Source: Glandiceps talaboti (taxonomy: Eukaryota > Hemichordata > Enteropneusta > Spengelidae). From it: a stretch of DNA of 64,000 bases. This document shows positions 1 to 10,700 of this stretch, one piece after another; the first letter of the stretch is position 1; each line of letters starts with the position of its first letter. The position numbers and the translations under genes are program-made. The notes below the pieces were generated by a model. The model was given only the letters and a program-made list of their open reading frames with translations. It did no database searches and was not told where the DNA came from. Location of the stretch: NCBI RefSeq assembly GCF_964340395.1, contig NC_135556.1, positions 1,477,001 through 1,541,000 on the forward strand. The letters run 5' to 3'.

Positions 1-978
1 TGCATACATTTTTTTAATGTTTATTCATTTGTCTTTCTATTCCTGTTATCTTTGCAATATACGCGATTATTTGGCTGTTGCTATGGGCGTGGTCTTGTTG
101 CTAGGCAAATTTACATACATTTTTGAATGTTTATTCTATTGTTTATTAATCCCTGTTGTTATCTTTGTGAAATAAACGACCGTTTGGCTGTTGCTATGGG
201 CGTGGTCATGGTTGCTAGGGTATTTGCATACATTTTTTGAATGTTTTCTCATTTGCCTACAAGATGTTGTTATTTGACCAAAATATACTGCTATTTGGTT
301 GTTGCTAAGGGCGTGGTCATGGTCGCTAGGGCCAATTTTCACAAAATGTTTTGAAGAAAATCTACAGAATAACAGTTTCAGAAACTTCTCACCAAGTTTC
401 AGACTCGGTAAGCAAGTTCTTTTTGAGAACTAAGTTTTTGACCAAAAATGAACATTTTTACACCTAATTTGCATATCACTATGGAATCATTGTATGCTTA
501 ATATTTCTTTGTCCATACATCCCTAGATGGTTTCCCATTAAATTTCAGCCCAATCTGCTCAGTAGTTTTGGAATTATAGATTTTTAACCAAAAAGACACA
601 TTTTTAGCCCTAATTTGCATATCACTTATGGACTCATCATGTCATGAACAAATCTTACTTTACACCCCCTTAACAATGTTCCCACCAAATTTTGCACCAA
701 TCTGCCCAGTAGTTTCAGAGTTTAAGTTTTTTGACCAAAAATAACATTTTTTGACCCAAATCACACACCTGTTATGCGATCATTTTGATTTGAACAATTT
801 CCCAACTAGACACCCAAGGTAATGGATCCACCAAATATCATGGCAATCGGTTCAGCGGTTTTTGATTTTAAGTTGTTTACACACACACACACACACATCC
901 ACACACACACAGACAGACAGACAGACGCCGGGCGATCCCTATAGCACTACTGAACCTCAGTTCAGTTGTGCTAAAAAT
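1..978 (+). repeat. Interspersed repeat family F3, copy A (3' part)
   Basis: Bases 1-340 are diverged tandem units of about 110 bp, each carrying a core close to TTTGGCTGTTGCTATGGGC. A unique tail follows, recognisable by 'tttgaccaaaa', 'aatttgcatatcac' and 'cccaatctgc', then a CA microsatellite (about 880-910) with CAGA repeats. The copy ends in a hairpin at 943-972 with arms AGCACTACTGAAC and GTTCAGTTGTGCT, followed by AAAAA. No coding capacity. The same family recurs at least seven more times in the window. Confidence 0.8.
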
Positions 979-1075
979 CTACCTACCCCACCTATTCTAA
1001 AACTGAGCATAATCGGAACCATACAATTTTTTTTATTACAGGCCTTACTATACATTTTTTTTAAAATATCACCAA

Positions 1076-1910
1076 TGGCCTTGTAGCACAACAGTACAAT
1101 TTTTAAAATTGTTTATCCGTATCCTAATCCATGCTAACAATAGGTGTTTATTTGCTGAATGAATATCCAGTTGCCTATCCAACCATGTTGCTTTTTTTGC
1201 GATATATGTGATCATTTGGCTGTTGCTATGGGTGTGGTCATGTTGCTAGGCACATTTGCATACATTTTTAAATGTTTATTTATTTGTCTATTAATCCTCG
1301 TTATTTTCGCAATATATGTGATGATTTGGCTGTTGCTATGGGCATGATCTTGTTGCTAGACTCATTTGCATACATTTTTATTCATTTGTCTTTAAATTCC
1401 TGTTGTTATCTTTGCAATATATGTGGTTATTTGGCTGTTGTTAAGGGCATGGTCTTGTTGCTAGGCAAATGTACATACATTTTTTGAATGGTATTCAATT
1501 GTCTATTAATCCCCGTTGTTATCTTTGCAATATATGTTATTATTTGGCTGTTGCTATGGGCATGGTCTTGTTGCTAGGCACATTAGCATAGTACATTTTT
1601 TGAATGTTTATTCAATTGTCTTAATCCATTACTGTTATCTTTGTGAAATACACGTCAACCGTTTCACTTTTGCTATGGGTGTGGTCATGGTTGCTAGGAA
1701 TATTTGCATACATTTTTTGAATGTTTACTCACCTAACCATCAGATGTTGTTATTTGACCAATATATACTTCCATTTGTTTGTTGCTAAGGGCGTGGTCAT
1801 GGTTGCTAGGGCCAATTGTGTCAAAATGTTTTCAACAAAATCTGCAGAATAACACTTCTAGAAACATCTCACCAAGTTTCAGTATTATTGTACTTTTTAA
1901 GTACTCATTA
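1076..1910 (+). repeat. Repeat family F3, copy B (5' part)
   Basis: Begins with the family's left end 'ccttgtagcacaacagtac' (TAGCACAAC at 1084-1092, the inverse of one arm of the F3 terminal hairpin). It then carries about five tandem units with cores at 1215, 1325, 1430 and 1543 (spacing 105-113 bp), plus two diverged units. The tail is cut off near 1910, before the F1 element that follows. The apparent small reading frames here are only repeat units without stops. Confidence 0.75.
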
Positions 1911-1982
1911 CAGAATCAAGCCATTAACTAAGGAAGTGGGGTTTCTTATCTTTCTTATCACTGAATAATGTTTGTTGGAAAT

Positions 1983-2763
1983 TAGTCCCCGCCGGACGAA
2001 GTCCGGGACGGGGACTTATGGATTGGGTTCCGTCTGTCCGTGCGTGCGTCCGCAGCCATTTCTTGGAAATGCCTGGACCGATTTTTTTCAAACTTGGTAC
2101 AGGGGCAACATACAATGGCATACATATGCATGTCAATTTGTTTCATGATACGATCCAATATGGCCGCCTAGCAGCCATTTTGTTTGCAAATTTTCCCTGT
2201 CTAAAGCCATAACTCAGACATGCTTGAACAGATCTCATTCAAAGTTGGTATTAGGACAGTGTTCTATAACATACATGTGCATATCCATTTTCATCGTGAT
2301 ACGATTCAATATGGCTGCCTGGCCACCATTTTGTTTGCGAATTTTCCATGTCCAAAGCCGTAACTCAGACATGCTTGAACAGATCTCATTCAAAGTTAGT
2401 ATTAGGACAGTGTTCTATGACATACATGAGCATATTCATTGTTGTTGTGATAAATCCAATATGGCCGCCTGGCAGCCATTTTGTTTGTGTATTTTCCATG
2501 TCCAAAGCCATATCTCAGACATGCTTGAACAGATCTCATTCAAAGTTGGTATTAGGCCAGTGTTCTATGACATACATGTGCATATCCATTTTCGTCGTAA
2601 TACGATCCCCCATATCCGACCCATCCTTTATTGTTGTAGGCATGTTCCATGTCCAACAAGCAGACACAACATATCTAAGTCTGCTTGATTTAGGTTCACA
2701 AGTGTTGTTGCGTGATCAGAGTAGTGATAATTCCTTAAAACCCAATCATCATAGCGGGGACTA
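1983..2763 (+). mobile_element. Family F1 hairpin-headed element with 150-bp satellite
   Basis: A 781-bp non-coding element. The head is a hairpin at 1984-2016 with arms built on AGTCCCCG and CGGGGACT around an inner GGAC/GTCC stem. The far end, GCGGGGACTA at 2754-2763, is the exact inverse of the first ten bases TAGTCCCCGC at 1983-1992. Between them are about 3.5 tandem units of 150 bp (the landmark 'gaacagatctcattcaaag' starts at 2226, 2377 and 2527). The long open frame across the units reflects a period divisible by three, not a protein. The terminal structure resembles non-autonomous Helentron-type elements; that class is an inference. Confidence 0.7.
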
Positions 2764-2936
2764 TGTCATTCTCAATGACTTGTATTTACAAATGTGGTAA
2801 AGCACTATTACATAACACAACAGGCAAAGCTAAGCTCAATATCTAAGTGTGAAGCCCCTATTGTCATATCAGTTGTTATCAGTTTTACTGTGAATAGCTT
2901 GAGAGATGCAAACAAGTCGGGAAAGTTGCACTTGAA

Positions 2937-3411
2937 CTGCTAATGCAAACAATCCGTCATGTTTTTGAGAATAAATTTTTGACCAAAATTCACATTTGTA
3001 CACCTAATTTGCATATTACTGATGAGATCCTTATAAGCTTAATATTTCTTCATCTATACACCCACAGATGCACTCCTCTTAAATTTCAGCCCAATCTGCT
3101 GAGTAGTTTTGGAATTATAGGCTTTGACCAAAAAGACACATTTTAGCCCTAATTTGCATATTACTGAGGGAATCATCATGTCATGAACAAATCTTAATTT
3201 AGTCGCCCCTAAGAATGTTCCCACCAAATGTCATGCTAATCTGCTGAGTAGTTTTGGAGTTTAAGTTTTTTTGACAAAAAATAACATTTTTTGACCCAAT
3301 TCACACACAGATCATTTTGATTTGAACAATTTCCCAACTAGAAACCCAAGGTAATACACCCACCAACTATCATGGCAATTAGTCTGGCGGTTTTTGACTT
3401 TAAGTTTTTTA

Positions 3412-3450
<39 letters not shown>

Positions 3451-3527
3451 CCACACACACAGACAGACAGACACTTTGCCATGCCTACAGCACTAATGAA
3501 TCTTATCTGTTCAGTTGTGCTAAAAAA
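2937..3527 (+). repeat. Repeat family F3, copy C (tail and 3' end)
   Basis: Tail segment of family F3, starting at 'gagaataaatttttgacc' and lacking the 110-bp array. It holds a long CA microsatellite (about 3415-3449), a CAGA run, and the terminal hairpin at 3489-3521 followed by AAAAAA. It is the same strand and order as copies A and B, so the first 3.5 kb is a cluster of head-to-tail elements. Confidence 0.75.
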
Positions 3528-3564
3528 TCATACAGATTGATTCAAGCACCTGTGGTCTATACCC

Positions 3565-3705
3565 ATTCATCCAACTTTCAAACAGTGTAACAATTTCTAG
3601 TACAGTGATGCCTTGATACTCGTTACAATGTTACAATAATTGTGTTAACAGACCTTTATAATATTGCAATGCATGGCTATGTTATGTTGCCGATATGATG
3701 ACCGG
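3565..3705. repeat. Interspersed repeat shared with 54664-54800
   Basis: About 130 bp containing 'agtgtaacaatttct', 'acagtgatgcc', 'atactcgttacaatgttac' and 'atattgcaatgcatgg', in the same order and strand as 54664-54800 in pirin intron 5. Non-coding; family unknown. The two copies differ by substitutions and short indels. Confidence 0.7.
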
Positions 3706-3727
3706 AGTACATGGTAGAATACATAGA

Positions 3728-3829
3728 CACTCGAATCAATCTGTATGAATTTAAAAAAAATGTGTAGTGAATAACTCTTATTCATTCACTACACATTTTA
3801 TAAAAAAATCATACAGATTGATTCGAGTG
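3728..3829. repeat. 102-bp near-perfect palindrome (MITE-like)
   Basis: The first half, starting CACTCGAATCAATCTGTATGA, is repeated inverted in the second half, ending TCATACAGATTGATTCGAGTG. Both arms also share the inner stretch TGTGTAGTGAAT/ATTCACTACACA around a short spacer. A related half-site lies at 3526-3550, just after the end of F3 copy C. It would form a stem of more than 40 bp. No coding capacity. Confidence 0.8.
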
Positions 3830-4649
3830 CCTATGGTAGCATTCATAGTAGTACTTTATGCAAAATCAAAACAAACATGGTTGCACCCAGTGAACTATAT
3901 ATGTACGTTCTGTGGGCAAAAGTATATCATGGAACGATCGTTTGACTATCTGGGTTAGTGAGAATTTTGATTCACCAGCATGGCAAAAGACTTTGAAAAT
4001 AGTTTTGCCATTTCACATTTAGGAGTGTTCTGAATCATATGAATGGGTAGCCAGAGTAGACTGAAATGTCAATCAATTGTGCTCATTTTCCAGGGTTTCC
4101 AGTGCATTATGTGAATTTATTGTTCACTGCATGCTCTGAGATGACTACATGGTTCACTGGCATCGTTCAAGAATAAACAAATCTCTAAGTGTATACTGAG
4201 TTTACAGGTCTCTTCAGCCACATAACATTTGTCTCAAACACTTTTGCAATATTGTCTCTGTCAAGTTGAAAGTTGACACTGTCATTCATGTTAGGGAACT
4301 TAACTTGTGGAATGCGTTACCATACCGTACATGTTGTGCAAAGCTTTATTTGTTTAGATCATGTGGATGCAACATGGTTTCTTACATACTCCGTACGGAC
4401 GGTCTGACTCCGAGAACCGCCAGAACAGAGATTCATTGGAGTAGAGTGCCTGAGAGCATATGAGTGGCCAAGTGGCACTCAAAAGTCAATATTTATATTG
4501 GGCAACTGCAAAATTACACATTGACCAAAATTTAGTGGATTCAAGCCCCCGATTGCTGCTTTTCCAGTCGTAGACTTTCTAGCTATATATACAAACACTA
4601 CAGGCTATTGCATATATTACTGCCGGGGACTATAGATGCTGTATCTTAC
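3830..4649. other. Downstream intron 7 region with repeat fragments
   Basis: I see no gene of its own here. Bases 4467-4570 (landmarks 'caagtggcactcaaaa' and 'gattcaagcccccgattgct') match 18290-18400 on the same strand, so this is an interspersed repeat. Bases 4285-4330 translate to a stretch like the C-terminus of non-LTR reverse transcriptase proteins (LNLWNALPY), a weak hint of a LINE remnant. As minus-strand sequence it lies past exon 8 of the AtuA-family gene and may hold the next intron. Confidence 0.4.
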
Positions 4650-4714
4650 CTTGTACTCATTGCTTGGTGGCAAACCTTTAGCACCTTGTACAAACACAGC
4701 TTCCTTTTCTTGCC
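4650..4714 (-). CDS. AtuA-family gene, exon 8
   Basis: 65 nt: completes the Gly split with exon 7, then 21 codons ([21 protein letters not shown]), ending in phase 0 before GTAAGA. The acceptor is 'ttaaccag'. The [12 protein letters not shown] stretch matches the place in AtuA proteins where a Gly-Pro-rich linker leads into the next strand. Another exon must follow beyond base 1. Confidence 0.8.
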
Positions 4715-7700
4715 CTGGTTAAGAAAGTTTGATTTGAAAATGTATAGTATGCTATAATGACATATAATAACACAGGTAATAGAGGTGACATTTATGCCAT
4801 TTTATCATATTATTAGAGAATAACTTTGGAGATGGAACCTCAGTCAAAATGTGGTTGCTCAGACAAGTTGATTTCACAGACATGCAGAGATGAGTCATCT
4901 TTTGAATCTTTCATCATTTTATTTCCAGAAATTTCTGAATTATTTTGAACTATCTTTCGTATGGTCTTATGTTTGTAAATGTTGTGAGTAGTATTGATAT
5001 TGTTAGCTAGTTGCTAGTATTTTTATTGTTAGCTAGTTGCTAGTATTTCTACTGTTTGCTAGTTGCTAGTATTTTTATTGTTAGCTAGTTGCTAGTATTT
5101 CTACTGTTTGCTAGTTGCTAGTATTTCTATTGTTAGCTAGTTGCTAGTATTTCTACTGTATGCTAGTTGCTAGTATTTTTATTGTTAGCTAGTTGCTAGT
5201 ATTTTTATTGTTAGCTAGTTGCTAGTATTTCTACTGTTTGCTAGTATTTCTACTGTTTGCTAGTTGCTAGTATTTTTATTGGTAGCTAGTTACTAGTATT
5301 TGTATTGTTAGCTAGTTACTAGTATTTTTATTGTTAGCTAGTTGCTAGTATTTTTATTGTTAGCTAGTTGCTAGTATTTTTATTGTTTGCTAGTTGCTAG
5401 TATTTTTATTGTTTGCTAGTTGCTAGTATTTCTACTGTTTGCTAGTTGCTAGTATTTCTACTGTTTGCTAGTTGCTAGTATTTTTATTGTTTGCTAGTTG
5501 CTAGTATTTTTATTGTTAGCTAGTTGCTAGTATTTTTATTGTTAGCTAGTTGCTAGTATTTCTACTGTTTGCTAGTTGCTAGTATTTCTACTGTTTGCTA
5601 GTTGCTAGTATTTTTATTGTTAGCTAGTTGCTAGTATTTTTATTGTTTGCTAGTTGCTAGTATTTTTATTGTTAGCTAGTTGCTAGTATTTTTATTGTTA
5701 GCTAGTTGCTAGTATTTTTATTGTTAGCTAGTTGCTAGTATTTTTATTGTTAGCTAGTTGCTAGTATTTTTATTGTTAGCTAGTTGCTAGTATTTTTATT
5801 GTTAGCTAGTTGCTAGTATTTTTGTTAGCTAGTTGCTAGTATTTTTATTGTTAGCTAGTTGCTAGTATTTTTATTGTTAGCTAGTTGCTAGTATTTTTAT
5901 TGTTAGCTAGTTGCTAGTATTTTTGTTAGCTAGTTGCTAGTCTTTTTATTGTTAGTTAGTTGCTAGTATTTTTATTGTTAGCTAGTTGCTAGTATTTTTG
6001 TTAGCTAGTTGCTAGTATTTTTACTGTTTGCTAGTTGCTAGTATTTTTACTGTTTGCTAGTTGCTAGTATTTCTACTGTTTGCTAGTATTTTTATTGTTT
6101 GCTAGTTGCTAGTATTTCTACTGTTTGCTAGTTGCTAATATTTTTATTGTTTGCTAGTTGCTAGTATTTTTATTGTTAGCTAGTTGCTAGTATTTTTATT
6201 GTTTGCTAGTTGCTAGTATTTCTACTGTTTGCTAGTTGCTAGTATTTTTATTGTTTGCTAGTTGCTAGTATTTTTATTGTTTGCTAGTTGCTAGTATTTC
6301 TACTGTTTGCTAGTTGCTAGTATTTTTATTTGCTAGTTGCTGGTATTTTTATTGTTAGCTAGTTGCTAGTATCTTTATTGTTTGCTAGTTGCTAGTATTT
6401 TTATTGTTTGCTAGTTGCTAGTATTTTTATTTGCTAGTTGCTAGTATTTTTATTGTCAGCTAGTTACTAGTATTTTTATTGTTTGCTAGTTGCTAGTATT
6501 TTTATTGTTTGCTAGTTGCTAGTATTTTTATTGTTTGCTAGTTGCTAGTATCTTTATTGTTTGCTAGTTGCTAGTATTTTTATTGTTTGCTAGTTGCTAG
6601 TATTTCTACTGTTTGCTAGTTGCTAGTATTTTTATTGTTAGCTAGTTACTAGTATTTTTATTGTCAGCTAGTTGCTAGTATTTTTATTGTCAGCTAGTTG
6701 CTAGTATTTCTACTGTTTGCTAGTTGCTAGTATATTTATTGTTAGCTAGTTGCTAGTATTTTTATTGTCAGCTAGTTGCTAGTATTTTTATTGTTTGCTA
6801 GTTGCTAGTATTTTTATTGTTTGCTAGTTGCTAGTATTTTTATTGTTAGCTAGTTGCTAGTATTTTTGTTGTTTGCTAGTTGCTAGTATTTGTATTGTTA
6901 GCTAGTTGCCAGTATTTTTACTGTTTGCTAGTTGCTAGTATATTTATTGTTAGCTAGTTGCTAGTATTTTTATTGTTAGCTAGTTACTAGTATTTTTATT
7001 GTTTGCTAGTTGCTAGTATTTTTATTGTTAGCTAGTTGCTAGTATTTTTATTGTTTGCTAGTTGCTAGTATTTTTATTGTTAGCTAGTTACTAGTATTTT
7101 TATTGTTTGCTAGTTGCTAGTATTTTTATTGTTTGCTAGTTGCTAGTATTTTTATTGTTAGCTAGTTACTAGTATTTTTATTGTTTGCTAGTTGCTAGTA
7201 TTTTTGGTATATAGATGGTTTTTCTGTCTTCATTAGATGTAGTCCATTGTTGTATAATGTTTTTATTATTGTGTAATTTCTCATCTAGCCTGTGATGAAG
7301 ATTAATAAATAACAGCCATAGCTTACCTTTGATTTCTTTGATTTGAACTTGACTAAAATCACAGTTGACATCAGGAAGTATGTATTTCTTAGGATCCCCA
7401 ATTTCATACACCAATTGCTCAGCTACAGTTCCAAATGATACCAATCCACCAGTCTTAGGTGGTTTGGTCAAAATAAACTTTCCATCAACTGCACATTCAA
7501 CAATGGGAAATCCAATATTATCCCTACAATACATGGGAATGTACAAGATACATGAAAACTTTATCTCACGTAGAGAAATTACGGTGACGTGGATCCATAC
7601 ATTAAACACATATTAAAATAAAGATACAATAAATACAAAATACAAAATAAAATGTACACATTGTTAATGTCTTTAAAATGAAATATGGTCTTTGACCTCT

Positions 7701-10700
7701 GTAGGTCAGATAAAATGACAAAAACAAACCAGTGCAGAGCAGATATCTTTAAAATACAATCATTTAGTTTGGTTTAAAAGTCTTATTGAAGTGGGCACAA
7801 AACTTGATTTGGTTCTGACTGTTCTGAATTTTGGGACACGAAATTGTCTCCCTGATGGCAGAAGTTCAAAGTGTTGGGACATAATGTGGCCTTTGTCATT
7901 TACCATTTTTCTAGCTTTTTTTTTTGTACACGAGATGTAAACAATTCATTCAAATTAGTCTGCTTTTCGCCCACTACTTTACTACACACATTTACAATCT
8001 TGTACACAAATGTGTACTCTAGCTTAAGACATTGATTTGATCTAAATACTTAACACAATTAGACTCTGGACTCATCTTGGTATTGCTTATTTTGTGCCCC
8101 ATAGTGTATATAAAATCACTCAACAACACATAATTAAAGAGTATTAAAGAGTTAAAACTGGTGATCAGCGGCCGACCTGAGCAGCCACAAATTTACAGTT
8201 ATACTGCCTATTGTTCTCCCTTTAGGGGATTATGATGTCATGCAGCGTAATTTCATGTCAGTTAATAACGAGTACAGTAAGCAATGGCAGACAGTAGTAA
8301 TTCTGACTTTGATACTTGTCACAATTTATTTGAGAGTCATGAATCCTTTTCAATGACAACTTTACCTTGTTCAATAGATTGACTTGGCTTTTTATGTAGG
8401 TGGCATGTCGTCTCATACAATAGCAACAATTGGTTGGTACAAAAAGCAGGTACAGGCCAGGTACAGGCCAGGCCAGGTAAAGCCAGAATATTTCTTTTTT
8501 ATTCACATTCACATTCGGATCCAAAGATCCGTCATCTGTTTTTAGGGATGACATCAAAATCAAACACATCGTAATTACGCGTCCTCACGAGTAGTGACGA
8601 GTAGCTACGAGTAGTTACTATGTACTACGTGAAACAGGAGATAATGAGGTGTTCAAGTTCATGAATAACTGACAATAGATATAATCAGTTCACTTTTCTT
8701 TGTTTCCCGTAAAGACGTCGTCTTTGAGCGTAGATACGCGTAATTTTTTATCACCAACACACAATAGATAGTGATTCTCACCTTCCGTGTTTCCAATGAT
8801 GACATCGTCTTCTATCGTAGTTGATCGTAGTTTGTCATAATTTTCGATCGTCAAAGAAAACCACATACTCCAGCCAATAATGTGCTGATGAAACTAGTAC
8901 TGTACATGTTTTTATGAGTGCAAGTTCATGGGCGATATTCATAAACAAGCGACCTATCGGTCAGAATAGCTCCGCTGTTTTTTTTAAATTTTATTTTTTA
9001 TTTTGGTGACACGTAGAAGTGGTTCAGTTCTTCAGCTCTTCACTATGCAGTTTTGTTTTAGCGATGCAATAAAGTGGTTAGTGGTTCATATGATGTCTCA
9101 CTATAAACACATTTTACACAGAAGTTGGTAATGTATTGTACTTTTATACCATAGTCACCATTTTTATAACAAAAATCTACTGTTATGAAAAATTGCACAA
9201 AATCTCAGAAAAAAAATGACTGGGAAATGCACACAAGAAAAAGAAATATAAGAGGAATTTGAGGTTGCTATAAATAATTCCAGTGTCTTACAGCTTTAAC
9301 CCTGGAAAATTTTAATGATGAATGAAATAAACTAGGGATCTAAAATAATCTTGAGGCAATTTGAATTTCAATTTTCTAACAAATTTACCAAGTCAACAAC
9401 ATTCAACTTGTACAAGTTGTAGTAGATATATATAGGGAAGAAATGTATTAATCGCCATCTCAGTTTCCGGACGGCGACAATCCACGCCAAGTACCCGAAA
9501 GAGAGTCATTCTCAGCCATACGTTACAGTGGTAACACTCGTTCATGTTCTATTACCTTTCACAAAGAAAACACAACGAAATGGTTGAAGTGATCTTTTTT
9601 TTAATTTCTTTTCATCACAACAACAAAATCTGCGTGATCAAAAGTGTTGTAAACTAAACCAGAAAGAATTATCGGACTGGCTAAACTTCCTGATGAACTG
9701 GAGTAAGGTCCAAGTCCAAGTCCAAGTAAGCCTCGATAGTACTATAGTACGTGAGAAAATCGTCTCAAACTAGCAATACAACTTTCAAAATATAACTTGA
9801 CATGTCTTCATTTGTTAGAGTTAAACAATTCAAGACGCGTTTTCACTCGAAAACAACAATTCTGTGAATAATGACACTCTGAACGCAGCGATTTCTCGGA
9901 CGATGTTACCACTGTAACGTATGGCTGACAACGACTTGCTTCCGGGTTAGTCCCTCGTGCATCCGGGTACCTGGGATTGTCGCCGTAGGGAAACTAAGAA
10001 AGATGGCGATTAATACATACATCGTCTGATATTTTAATTTACAGTGTTTCTTGTGACCGGCGCCTGTCAGCAGACTCGGCCATTTTTTTCATCATTCCAT
10101 TGTATTTAAACCTTGTACATTTCGCAATATTTATAATTCTCAACAAAATACCTCAACATGCCTCACTTCGCTCGTACTCAAAGCAGCCCATCGCGGTATG
10201 ATCACTGATGACATGACGAGAGAGAACCTTTTCGGATTTACATGTAAAACGGGGAAAGATACGCAAAACGTAATGCAAAGTCTGAAGCCAAATTAAAGTT
10301 GTAATTATTTTAATTATTTTTACTTGCCAAATATTTGCATTTTGGAAATGGCAAGACACGTTCATGTCGTTTAACTTTACATGTGACTGTCGGCCAATAA
10401 ACAAAGTTTGGTTGATTCACAGTCCGCAGTTAGACTGCTCTTGCATAACTTCAACCGCATGCCTAGGCATGCCTTCCTTACGCAAGTTGTCTTAATTCTG
10501 GTTCACTGTCACTCCAAATTGCACGTCAATATAGAATTAATCACAAGTTACATGTTATCTGAAAACATCACATTTTTATAGTGGGTCTGAAGTGTGATTT
10601 TAGTGAGTACCAAGAACGTCCTGTGTTACTTGCTGTGGAAATTCACCCGGTCAAATGAGGTCAGCTTCAGTTTCTGGTCGAATCAGGATAGAGTATGCAA

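Noticed and set aside
943-978. Classic Helitron 3' end (hairpin then CTRR)
   Set aside because: The F3 hairpin runs directly into CTAAAAA, with no 10-bp spacer and no fixed terminus seen, so I call it Helentron-like only tentatively.
2224-2800. Open frames of about 150 residues
   Set aside because: They arise from a 150-bp tandem unit whose length is a multiple of three; two overlapping frames are open and neither resembles a protein.
4988-7206. CRISPR-like regular repeat array
   Set aside because: Units abut without unique spacers, and the context is an animal intron. It is a minisatellite.
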